The notes: generated from the sequence alone by a model not told the origin. A stretch of 7,165 bases of DNA from Candidatus Bathyarchaeota archaeon (GCA_005883695.1 VBBV01000074.1:1-7165), one strand, 5' to 3'. Counted from the stretch's first letter, positions 1 through 5,972 are shown. Made by a program: numbers and translations.

Positions 1-1
1 G

Positions 2-58
2 AAGTACGGCCGCTGGAAAGGCTATTGGGCCTACTACCTAAGAACCGCGGGAGCTTAG
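2..58 (+). CDS. C-terminal end of an unidentified protein (partial, tentative)
   Basis: From base 2 the plus strand reads open for 18 codons and ends in TAG at 56-58. The peptide (KYGRWKGYWAYYLRTAGA) is rich in aromatic and basic residues and looks like a genuine protein tail. The other two plus frames also stop within the first 63 bases, so openness alone proves nothing. It would converge on the cyclophilin gene, leaving a 26-base gap between the two stop codons, a common arrangement in compact genomes. The peptide is too short to name a family. Sequence left of the window would settle it. Confidence 0.3.
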   Translation, partial: KYGRWKGYWAYYLRTAGA

Positions 59-84
59 AATAGACAGTGTGTGTACAAGCAAGT

Positions 85-744
85 TTATGGAGTGTTTGAA
101 ATCGTAACACTCGTCAGGAAAGGCAGAGGAGGGCTTGGTTGACAGCATACGCCACTGGGTGGTGCAGGGTAAACTGGAACGCCCCCTATCTTGTTGACCA
201 CGTCCATGCCGCTAATTACATGGCCGAACACTGTGTACTTCCCGTCAAGATTAGCGCTACTGTCAACAAGATTGATGAAAAATTGGGTGCTACCGCTGTT
301 CGCGGCTCCTGTGTTCGCCATCGCCATATATTCTGCGTAGTTGTGGAGTGAACTCACTATTTCGTCAGGTATTGTTGTCCCCTGGTATTGTCCCCAAGTA
401 CTGTTGTTGCCTCCACCATTTTTTGTATTTTCATCTCCGGTCTGGATTACGAATCCCGGCTGGATTCTGTGCCAGACAAGATTGTTGTAAAAGCCGGATT
501 TCGCGAGGTTCACAAAGTTGTTCACCGTGATAGGGGTTAGGCTACGATAGAGTTCAACTTCGAATGTCCCCTTCGAGGTATTGAGCGTAGCGTAGATTAT
601 GTCCGGAGGCAGTGACGAGACGTATGCGTACACTCCGACCCCTACAATCACAATGAGGACAACCGCTAGGATAAGATAGAGTAACCCGCGACTTTTTCTT
701 TTACGAGTTTTCTCTAGGATCTTGCGTTTCTGAGCAGAAGGCAA
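85..744 (-). CDS. Membrane-anchored cyclophilin-type peptidyl-prolyl cis-trans isomerase
   Basis: This 219-residue protein should catalyse cis-trans isomerisation of X-Pro bonds. A basic N terminus (residues 1-19, many K/R) precedes one hydrophobic segment (about 20-43), then a cyclophilin domain (about 48-217). By the positive-inside rule the domain should lie outside the cell, as a folding helper for exported proteins. Core motifs are present: WHRIQPGFVIQTGD (91-104) with catalytic Arg93, MAMANTGAANSGSTQFFINL (140-159) and LDGKYTVFGHVISGMDVV (166-183). The residue matching Trp121 of human cyclophilin A is Asn165, so cyclosporin binding is probably weak. A Pro-rich insertion with a Cys pair (191-208) lies before the last strand. 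The start is TTG at 744-742. An in-frame stop lies 27 bases upstream, at 774-772, and no ATG or GTG lies between it and the membrane segment. No SD is evident. The gene lies 76 bases after the C45 gene on the same strand and may be co-transcribed or separate. The family call is secure. Confidence 0.93.
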   Translation of the reverse strand: MPSAQKRKILEKTRKRKSRGLLYLILAVVLIVIVGVGVYAYVSSLPPDIIYATLNTSKGTFEVELYRSLTPITVNNFVNLAKSGFYNNLVWHRIQPGFVIQTGDENTKNGGGNNSTWGQYQGTTIPDEIVSSLHNYAEYMAMANTGAANSGSTQFFINLVDSSANLDGKYTVFGHVISGMDVVNKIGGVPVYPAPPSGVCCQPSPPLPFLTSVTISNTP

Positions 745-820
745 ATGGGACTCGCGGAACTCTCGGTTGCTCTACCTGTTGAAATACGATTCGTTTTCTA
801 GTCCCTTCAGAGGAGCTCTC

Positions 821-1942
821 TCACAGCGTGATAGGCTGATATTCGGTTGAGCAGGGCGAGCCGATAGTCGCCCAGAGTCTCTTGCTGTAAAGGTCCATTA
901 CTACAGAGACTACTGTCTCGTACCTCTCATATTCTGGCAGTTTCAAGTTTGAGTGACGGCATACTGATTCGGGCTTTCCGTAATGATCTCTTAGCATGCT
1001 CTGAGCTTCGTTGAGGTTCAGCTTTTGTCCTGCCCGGACGGTTCCGTCTAGGAGCTTCTGGATTCTTCGATATCGCTGAAGTGTAGATAGTCGTTCTTCG
1101 TCCAAGATCTGTTTTACGCCGAGAATTTTTGGGTTGGAGAAATGGTTGGTGTGTGCAAGTGCTCCTCTGTCGGGTCCAAGCTCGCAGATTGCTTCCGGAG
1201 CAGACTCAATGTCAACAACTTTTCCCAGTCCGACCGTTTTCTGTTGTCCCAAGATGAAGTTGGCGGAACAGTTTCTCTGACCTTGGGCGATCACCTTAAG
1301 AGCGCGTCCTAGGGTTTTCGACTTGAGGATTTCCCAGCATCGGACGTGGAAGGGTTTCTTGAGTCGTGCCCAGTCGTCTTTGCTGGACACAATTCCGTTA
1401 ATTAGCAAACCGAGTCCTTCGGAGTTCAAACCGATCTTGCCTCCGACCACCCCTGCTTCCGTGAACGACAAGACGTCAGGCCCGCTTTCGTTTCTGACCT
1501 TTAGAAAGAGCCCGTTGACCTCAGGTATCCAGTCCCAGTTTTGGGCCATAACCAGATGTCCGTTTTCGACCGCCGTTGGAAGCGCCGCGAAGGCTGTGCA
1601 GCCGAAAGTCTTGGGAATTGGCTTCAATCCGATCTTGGAGAACTGACTGTACATCAACTCATAGCGAACGTTCAATGCAGTGATGTCGAGAATTTCCTGG
1701 CGCGAGCCAACGGCGACACCTTTCATAGTCTCAGCATACTCTGGGCTGGCCTTGTTGATCACCTCTAGGAACTTTGCCGCTCGACTGATGGCGACATCAT
1801 GCGAGAGCTCGGTTTCGCTTTTGAAACGACGGAAGTAGACTTCCAGATTATGCTCGATTTCTGGACGAGCCTTCTTTCCGTGATTGTATCCTATCTGGTA
1901 AGGTGACCCGTTGAGGTTTAGAACGGGGAGCTTGGACTTCAT
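821..1942 (-). CDS. C45 / acyl-CoA:6-aminopenicillanate acyltransferase-like Ntn hydrolase
   Basis: This 373-residue protein belongs by pattern to the AAT/C45 family, whose precursors self-cleave before a cysteine that becomes the N-terminal nucleophile. Members hydrolyse or transfer acyl groups on amide bonds. The predicted cleavage is Gly114-Cys115 within KTFGCTAFAA (111-120). Other family signatures are MAQNWDW (132-138), GLNSEGLGLLINGI (171-184), LAHTNHF (262-268, with Asn266 a candidate oxyanion residue) and the C-terminal ATIGSPCSTEYQP (358-370). Cleavage would give chains of about 114 and 259 residues. No signal peptide is seen, so it is probably cytoplasmic. The ATG start lies 6 bases after the stop of the GNAT gene. 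With no SD between them, translation is probably coupled and both genes use the promoter near 2961. The substrate cannot be read from sequence. Archaea generally lack beta-lactam pathways, so hydrolysis of a linear or cyclic amide, or acyl transfer to an amino compound, is more likely than penicillin synthesis. Confidence 0.88.
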   Translation of the reverse strand: MKSKLPVLNLNGSPYQIGYNHGKKARPEIEHNLEVYFRRFKSETELSHDVAISRAAKFLEVINKASPEYAETMKGVAVGSRQEILDITALNVRYELMYSQFSKIGLKPIPKTFGCTAFAALPTAVENGHLVMAQNWDWIPEVNGLFLKVRNESGPDVLSFTEAGVVGGKIGLNSEGLGLLINGIVSSKDDWARLKKPFHVRCWEILKSKTLGRALKVIAQGQRNCSANFILGQQKTVGLGKVVDIESAPEAICELGPDRGALAHTNHFSNPKILGVKQILDEERLSTLQRYRRIQKLLDGTVRAGQKLNLNEAQSMLRDHYGKPESVCRHSNLKLPEYERYETVVSVVMDLYSKRLWATIGSPCSTEYQPITL

Positions 1943-1948
1943 TCTGAT

Positions 1949-2944
1949 CTATGCCAGGTTCTTCTCGAGAGTTATCCAGCCGACTTCGCGTTTGAAGCCA
2001 AGCTTCACGTTGATCCCCAGCATGGGTGCGTTTGTCGAGTCATTCCACGTCTTGACCTTCTCGTACTTGTTGTTCCTAGCGAACTCGATGACCTTGAGCT
2101 TCAAAGCAACGGCTATTCCTCGTCCCCGGTATTCTCGAATTACTCCTGTCAGTCCCTGATAGAGTCCCTTGGGATCCTTCTGAGCCCTCCACACCGTGCT
2201 CATACCCACATACTTGTCGCCATCTTTGGCTATCATGTAGCCCTGGGGGACTAGGTTGGGGCTCTTCATCTCGAAAGCTGACCATTGCTCAAAGGAGACT
2301 GGTGTGAACTGTTCAGGTCGAGGTATATCTTCCGAGACGGCCTGAACCAGTGTGTGGAGTTTGCTGTAGCATTCAGGATCGTTCTTCATTTCATCAGCTA
2401 AGGTGACGAAGCGGATTCGATACTCAGACGCCTTCTCCACATATTTTTGGAAGAGCGAGAGGTTGACTGTGGCGGGGTTAAGACGTGATTCCCAAGCTCT
2501 CATCTTCTCATGGAACCCTCGGTTCATGGCGAACTTGATCGGAAAGGGCATGTCCTCCCTTACACCGGTCCAAGATGTCACAGTACCAAGATCCTTGAAG
2601 TCCTGGTTCAGCCTATCGTAGAGTGCGCTCCCTATTCCCTTTCTCTGATGTTGCGGATCGACCCATATGTCGAACCACAGCTTCTTCGGGTGATACATCC
2701 ATGGAATATGTTGACACTGAGCAAACCCAACGAGTTCTTGGACCTCCTCGCTAAAACATGAGTATCGTTTGAAGTGGAACTTCGATCTGTCGAGACTCTC
2801 ATCGTCAAACCTCCACTCCTCGGGGGTCCGGTCGTAATCAGGAAAGATTGAGCCAAAGACGTGGGCCAATCTCCCGTAATCGGCCGTTTGAAACTCTCTC
2901 AGTTCAATTGGGAGTGTCCACTGTCCCGACATGCCACACTTCAT
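1949..2944 (-). CDS. Tandem-GNAT N-acetyltransferase (two GNAT domains)
   Basis: This 331-residue protein carries two GNAT folds, each expected to bind an acyl-CoA and acylate an amine. Domain 1 (about 13-155) has motif A at VDPQHQRKGIGSAL (95-108) and a GF turn at MNRGFHEKM (140-148). Domain 2 (about 176-330) has VIREYRGRGIAVALKLK (268-284) and NAPMLGINVKLGF (305-317). The fused layout resembles mycothiol synthase (MshD) and many uncharacterised double-GNAT proteins. That is architecture only and does not imply mycothiol. Both domains keep the Q/R-x-x-G-x-G/A pyrophosphate loop, so neither is obviously dead. The first ATG is at 2944. A second in-frame ATG at 2932 (Met5) lies about 29 bases from the TATA-like core near 2961, which better fits a leaderless transcript, so the true start may be 2932. 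It is first in the minus-strand operon, directly before the C45 hydrolase. An acetylated amine might be a substrate of that hydrolase, or the reverse, but this is inference. Confidence 0.87.
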   Translation of the reverse strand: MKCGMSGQWTLPIELREFQTADYGRLAHVFGSIFPDYDRTPEEWRFDDESLDRSKFHFKRYSCFSEEVQELVGFAQCQHIPWMYHPKKLWFDIWVDPQHQRKGIGSALYDRLNQDFKDLGTVTSWTGVREDMPFPIKFAMNRGFHEKMRAWESRLNPATVNLSLFQKYVEKASEYRIRFVTLADEMKNDPECYSKLHTLVQAVSEDIPRPEQFTPVSFEQWSAFEMKSPNLVPQGYMIAKDGDKYVGMSTVWRAQKDPKGLYQGLTGVIREYRGRGIAVALKLKVIEFARNNKYEKVKTWNDSTNAPMLGINVKLGFKREVGWITLEKNLA

Positions 2945-2986
2945 AGAAGAGCAAGCGATTAAACCTTTTTTCGCGCTTCAGTGTGG
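2934..2986. promoter_or_regulatory. Shared divergent promoter region with flanking inverted repeat
   Basis: The 38-bp gap between the GNAT and M29-like starts contains one AT-rich core, GATTAAACC (2957-2965). It reads TTTAAT on the minus strand and ATTAAA on the plus strand, so a single TATA-like element could serve both directions. A perfect 7-bp inverted repeat, CCACACT (2934-2940) and AGTGTGG (2980-2986), is centred on 2960, within one base of the TTAA centre (2959-2962). The arms overlap the annotated start codons or the codons next to them. The symmetry suggests a shared operator, but a 7-bp repeat can arise by chance. No SD precedes either gene, which fits leaderless or short-leader transcripts. 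Confidence 0.45.
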
Positions 2987-3942
2987 ACTCTTTCATGCCC
3001 CATGAAAAAGTCGCTCCTGAACACGTCATGTTGACGAAACAATTGCTTGACGTTTCTCTCAGGACCAAACCGGGTCAGAGGATGTGGATCAATAGTTGGG
3101 ACCACACACTTGAACTAGCGTCAGATCTCGCCTGGGAGTCCAAGAAAAGAAACTGTGAGGTACTTCTGACGGTTCAGCCTGAAGACCTCTGGCTGCGCTC
3201 TATGATCGAGGCTCCACTAGAACTCGTTGACAATTTGCCGGCTCACTTTGCCGCTGCCTTGGAAGAGACTGACATCTACATCTACACCTTGGGCCCGAGA
3301 AAGCCTATTCCGTGGAATACGATTCCCGCTGAGAGGCGAAAGTCGGTTAGTGTTTGGCTCGATACGCGGTATGATAAGAGCAGGTTTGCTGAACAGTGGG
3401 CGAAAGTAGCTAGGAGGAACAAAGTGAGGATGGTGGGGATCGAATCCACTCTCGCGACCCCGGAACGCGCAGAGTCTATAGGTCTAGATTTGGAGGAGTG
3501 GAGACGAGCAATGTTTGAGGGCTGTACTGCCGACCCGGGAGAGATGGCTTCGCAGGGACGTGCGTTGGAACCTTTGATGAATGGAGAAGGACAGGTGCAT
3601 TTGACAACACCGTTTGGAACGGACTTCCGATTCAGACTTGACAAACGCCCACCCGATTATTCATACGGCCTAGCAACAGAAGAGAAGGCCGAGAGAGGAG
3701 AAGTTGTCTTCTTGCCAACCGGTGGAATCGAAGTTTCGGCCGCGGAAGATAGCGCCGAGGGAAGAATAGTCTATGACCCGTTAATCCGCACCGGAAAGGG
3801 CGAGGTTGAGGACCTGACCTTTCAAGTAGCACAAGGCCGAATCAAACAGGTCTCTGCGAGATCGGAAAAGAGATCTTCGAGCGTTATCTTAGAGAAGGAA
3901 CTGGCGATGAGAACCGCTTCGGATATTTCGGATTCGGATTGA
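2983..3942 (+). CDS. M29 / aminopeptidase T-like protein, N-terminal 80% (frameshifted gene)
   Basis: This 319-codon frame matches the leucyl aminopeptidase (aminopeptidase T, M29, COG2309) family by layout: an N-terminal PGQRMWINSWDHTLELASDL-type opening (30-49), FEGCTADPGEMASQGRALEP (178-197), HLTTPFGTDFRFRLDKRPPD (206-225), and FLPTGGIEVSAAEDSAEGRI (243-262). Glu250 in the last stretch probably matches the first metal ligand of the family. About residue 306 the family-like sequence moves to another frame. The last 13 codons (ending SDISDSD) are a read-out from a lost base, and the true C terminus continues at 3900-4136. The repaired protein would be about 384 residues, close to the usual 360-410. 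Start options are GTG at 2983 or ATG at 2995 (residue 5), and the promoter at 2961 allows either. It diverges from the GNAT gene. Family assignment is fairly secure, but catalytic activity is doubtful (see findings). Confidence 0.72.
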   Translation: MDSFMPHEKVAPEHVMLTKQLLDVSLRTKPGQRMWINSWDHTLELASDLAWESKKRNCEVLLTVQPEDLWLRSMIEAPLELVDNLPAHFAAALEETDIYIYTLGPRKPIPWNTIPAERRKSVSVWLDTRYDKSRFAEQWAKVARRNKVRMVGIESTLATPERAESIGLDLEEWRRAMFEGCTADPGEMASQGRALEPLMNGEGQVHLTTPFGTDFRFRLDKRPPDYSYGLATEEKAERGEVVFLPTGGIEVSAAEDSAEGRIVYDPLIRTGKGEVEDLTFQVAQGRIKQVSARSEKRSSSVILEKELAMRTASDISDSD

Positions 3943-4136
3943 ACCCCAAGCTTCGCCACGGGTTCACGCAGGATGATAAGGTCCTTGGAAGCACCATCGT
4001 CGGATTCGGCCATAGCGGCGCAAAAGGGGGGAAGAACGTCGCGAGCGGTACATGGTGGGCCTCGATGACCAAGGCGACAGTAACAATTAGCGGTCAGAAG
4101 GTCATGGAGGATGGTAAACTACTAGTCAAATCCTAG
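3900..4136 (+). pseudogene. C-terminal part of the M29-like gene in the shifted frame
   Basis: Read from 3900, this frame gives TGDENRFGYFGFGLNPKL followed by GFTQDDKVLGSTIVGFGHSG and AKGGKNVASGTWW, ending EDGKLLVKS with TAG at 4134-4136. This is the usual end of M29-like proteins: a G-x-NP turn, a G-T-x-x-G-x-G strand, GGKN and a final EDGK. It completes the protein encoded by the previous frame. Joining codon 306 (GAA, 3898-3900) to ACT at 3900 requires a -1 shift, meaning one base is missing around AAGGAAC (3896-3902). No classical slippery heptamer is seen, so programmed frameshifting is unlikely. The cause is either a true deletion or a sequencing error. An independent start at TTG 3939 would give a 65-residue peptide lacking the active-site domain, which is unlikely to be meaningful. 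Confidence 0.7.
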
Positions 4137-4148
4137 GACGAGTATCCT

Positions 4149-4512
4149 TTGATCGAGTCTCTCCAAGACTGGATTCTCCAGCTCCCTAATGTCACTAAGG
4201 CTTCACACAGGTTAGGCGGCACAGAATTCTAGGTCCACGGTCTCGAATTCATTCACACTCATGGAACTTCGCACCTTGACATCCGGCTCTCCAAAGAAGA
4301 CCAGCAGACGATGTTGGAAGAGGGTAAAGGCTGAACCGCATCGCTTTGCTCCTCAAGCTGGATGGGTCACTTTCAGAATCCGTTCGGAAGGAGATGTCGA
4401 GGCTGCGAAAGAGTTGATTCGACTATCGTATAATAATGCAGGGAAGATATGGCGGCTCACTCGTCACGACGGTTCCAAAAGAACGGGTAGTCTCGAGACC
4501 TCCTCTCTATAG
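4149..4512 (+). pseudogene. DUF5519 ('luciferase domain') family gene, disrupted by a stop and a frameshift
   Basis: Two plus frames together spell a DUF5519-like protein. In the first frame, from TTG 4149, it reads LIESLQDWILQLPNVTK, then SHRLGGTEF, then an in-frame TAG (4230-4232), then VHGLEFIHTHGTSHLDIRL and KEDQQTMLEEGKG before TGA at 4332-4334. In the second frame it continues KAEPHRFAPQAGWVTFRIRS and GDVEAAKELIRLSYNNAG up to TAG at 4510-4512. The HxH...SHLDIRL and HRFAP..GWVTFRI...DV..A..LIRLSY pattern is the family signature. Removing one base near AAAGG (4326-4330) would restore the frame. The family is small (about 100-120 residues) and of unknown function; the luciferase name comes from a domain label, and light emission is not implied. 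The TTG lies 12 bases after the M29-like stop, so the two formed one operon. The second-frame segment alone (from ATG 4261) begins with nonsense sequence and is probably not an independent gene. Confidence 0.66.
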
Positions 4513-4560
4513 CCCTCAAAGAGGCCGTCTATGAAAGGAAACTCCTCCCATCTTCATGCT
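4436..4560 (+). pseudogene. SpoVT/AbrB-like DNA-binding protein fragment, broken (tentative)
   Basis: From ATG 4436 a third frame reads MQGRYGGSLVTTVPKERVV and ends at TGA 4532-4534. The GGSLVTTVPKE stretch resembles the start of the AbrB/MazE swapped-hairpin fold (GNSLxVTIPKE type). A neighbouring frame from 4491 reads SRDLLSIALKEAVYERK, which could be the second half of the same fold (GDLxxIxLKEA type). The middle of the domain, usually a LGLKEGD-like stretch, is missing, implying a short deletion plus a frameshift. AbrB-like proteins of this size are transcription regulators or antitoxins. No toxin gene is recognisable downstream. The ATG overlaps the end of the DUF5519 frame, consistent with tight operon packing. 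The match is short and judged by eye only, so it may be coincidence. Confidence 0.3.
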
Positions 4561-4657
4561 TGACAAGAAGCGACGTTGGCAATCGAAGCAGTCTTCAACC
4601 GACCTTCTAGAATCTAGGCCGTTTCCGAGACTCAGACAATAGCTCCATCGATCTGAT
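4513..4657. other. Gap between convergent genes, no intact gene seen
   Basis: After the AbrB-like remnant there is no convincing gene up to the phosphoesterase stop. One 28-codon frame from ATG 4556 to TAG 4638-4640 (MLDKKRRWQSKQ...) has no recognisable motif. The small palindrome TTCTAGAA (4605-4612) lies here. There is no T-rich tract of the kind expected for an archaeal terminator on either strand, although two transcription units converge here. Confidence 0.4.
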
Positions 4658-5788
4658 TCACATACATAGAAAGCGGCCGCGCCCACCCCCGCCTAAAGAA
4701 GACGACGCGATTGCTACTGCTAGGAACTCGTCGAACGTTGGACCGTTGACCTGCCCTGCGAGGGGAGCAAGTCCCCAGACCTCTTCGAGCGTGGGAAGAA
4801 AGCCGTAATGGCTATAGCCCTTGTTCGAAATATGAAGGAACTGGGAATCGGAGCCTGCGAATATTGTTGTTACACGGTCGATGCAGATTGGGAAGGTTTC
4901 AGGATAGGCCGAGTCATTTGCAGGAGTGCAGGCGAGTCCTTCGTCCCAAGTAATGACCAAAAGCGACGCTGATGTCGTGAAGGCGGTGCTGTTGAGGATT
5001 GCTGGGACGAGAGCTTGCAGGTAATTGTTCTGTTCCTGCACGTTATTCGAAAGGGGGCAGATGCTCGGCGTGCCGTAGAATGTGATAGTCGCGTTATTAT
5101 CATGACCATTATCGCAATTGTTCGGGGTCAGCCAGATAAAGCTGGGGACTGGACTGCTCATGTTGTTGAGGTCGGAGAGGAGTTTGGTGGGAAGGGCTAG
5201 GTAGCCTGTGCTCGTCGGGTTCGCGTCTACCAGGTTCCCGCAGTAGACAGGTGAGGAGTGGGCCTCGGCCATGTAAACGAACGGGTTGTGATTGTCATCG
5301 TACTCGACACTCCGATGGCCCGCCACGTTGGTGAACTGACATCCACCGACATAGTCTTCCATGTAAGCCCTCCAAGCCCGGCCGGAGGCTGTAATCTCAT
5401 CCAGAATATTCGTCCCATTCACTCGGCAACTGGATGGACCGCAATCTGTTGCAAAAGTAGAGCCTGGATACGCGAAGTTGCTCCCGTTGAGAAACGTGAG
5501 ATATTCTGGGAGGCTTTTGTGAGCGACGCTGGATAAGTTCTCGGCCAGCCCGTACTGGTTGGCTAGGCTTGTGATATAGGCGCAGTTGAGGCCGCAATTG
5601 TAGGTTTGATTGATTCCTTGGTTCTCCATCATTATAACAACAACATGGGCGGGCGTAAAAACTGGTGGAGGGGCTGAAGCGGTCTGGTCTAGAATCATAC
5701 CAGAGCCAGTCGCGCTCGCCAGAAGAGACAAGAGAACAGGGATGACTGGATGCAACCTACAGGCACCAGATCGGTGAGGAATATCCAA
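4658..5788 (-). CDS. Secreted phosphoesterase (acid phosphatase / phospholipase C superfamily, PF04185-type)
   Basis: This 376-residue protein should hydrolyse phosphate esters outside the cell, with an alkaline-phosphatase-like metal centre. The hydrophobic segment at about 12-31 looks like a signal peptide or anchor. The domain starts at HVVVIMMENQ (48-57), where Glu55-Asn56 are the usual first metal ligands. It continues with SLPEYLTFLNG (92-102), DDNHNPFVYM (164-173), TPNNCDNGHDN (221-231), LLVITWDEG (276-284, Asp282-Glu283 as ligands) and YSHYGFLPTLEEVWGLAPL (325-343). There are eight N-x-S/T sequons (for example N60, N84, N124, N266) and eleven Cys, typical of a glycosylated, disulfide-stabilised exoenzyme. 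The annotated start is TTG at 5788, bounded by a stop at 5797-5795. GGAGG sits immediately before it, so the real start may lie slightly downstream (ATT at 5782 or TTG at 5755). Substrate choice (phosphomonoester or phospholipid) cannot be read from sequence. It is divergent from the S53 protease. Confidence 0.9.
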   Translation of the reverse strand: MDIPHRSGACRLHPVIPVLLSLLASATGSGMILDQTASAPPPVFTPAHVVVIMMENQGINQTYNCGLNCAYITSLANQYGLAENLSSVAHKSLPEYLTFLNGSNFAYPGSTFATDCGPSSCRVNGTNILDEITASGRAWRAYMEDYVGGCQFTNVAGHRSVEYDDNHNPFVYMAEAHSSPVYCGNLVDANPTSTGYLALPTKLLSDLNNMSSPVPSFIWLTPNNCDNGHDNNATITFYGTPSICPLSNNVQEQNNYLQALVPAILNSTAFTTSASLLVITWDEGLACTPANDSAYPETFPICIDRVTTIFAGSDSQFLHISNKGYSHYGFLPTLEEVWGLAPLAGQVNGPTFDEFLAVAIASSSLGGGGRGRFLCM

Positions 5789-5797
5789 TCCTCCTTA
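5789..5797 (-). promoter_or_regulatory. Strong Shine-Dalgarno site abutting the phosphoesterase start
   Basis: The minus strand reads TAAGGAGGA immediately before TTG (5788-5786). AGGAGG is the consensus SD, yet only one base separates GGAGG from TTG, too close for normal initiation. An in-frame ATT at 5782-5780 lies 7 bases from GGAGG, the usual spacing. The SD overlaps the upstream in-frame stop (TAA). It is the only strong SD seen in this window, so it decides the start region but not the exact codon. Confidence 0.55.
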
Positions 5798-5822
5798 ATA
5801 GAAGTATATGGTCCGCGAAAGG

Positions 5823-5842
5823 CTAGGACTTTCGGGTCCTGG
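5823..5842. repeat. Hairpin in the divergent intergenic region
   Basis: CTAGGAC (5823-5829) pairs with GTCCTGG (5836-5842) across a TTTCGG loop. This gives seven pairs, one of them T-G. It lies upstream of the phosphoesterase start, beside a weak minus-strand TATA-like CATATAC (5804-5810). It could be a regulator site or leader structure. No T-tract follows, so it is not an obvious terminator. Confidence 0.35.
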
Positions 5843-5933
5843 TGGAAAATGGGCGTCTTGTCTCGTCCCTGTCACTATGAAAGCAATGCAAGCATCGAAT
5901 TGCCTGTCGGAACAAATAGGGGTGTAGCCTTAG

Positions 5934-5951
5934 GCGTCTTGGGAAAGACGC
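5934..5951. repeat. Perfect 7-bp hairpin with GNRA-type loop
   Basis: GCGTCTT (5934-5940) and AAGACGC (5945-5951) are perfect complements around GGGA, a stable GNRA-type tetraloop if transcribed. GGCGTCTTG occurs twice in this intergenic region (5852-5860 and 5933-5941), so the right arm could pair with either copy. It sits about 24 bases upstream of the TATA-like box of the S53 gene, a place where an archaeal activator could bind. Confidence 0.4.
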
Positions 5952-5972
5952 GGGTTGCTGCGGATTGTCAAC

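Noticed and set aside
1323..1646. 107-codon plus-strand open frame
   Set aside because: Lies wholly antisense to the well-supported C45 gene, shows no motif, and has the low-complexity character of a shadow frame.
3282..3644. 120-codon minus-strand open frame
   Set aside because: Antisense to the M29-like gene, whose plus-strand frame has clear family motifs; Ser/Arg-rich composition is typical of a shadow.
3896..3902. Programmed -1 ribosomal frameshift site in the M29-like gene
   Set aside because: AAGGAAC does not match the X-XXY-YYZ slippery pattern, and I did not find a clear stem-loop just downstream. Other lesions nearby argue for decay or error.
4230..4232. In-frame TAG read as pyrrolysine or another recoded amino acid
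   Set aside because: The same gene also carries a frameshift, and DUF5519 proteins are not known to contain pyrrolysine. No pylT/pylS genes are visible. Nonsense mutation or error is simpler.
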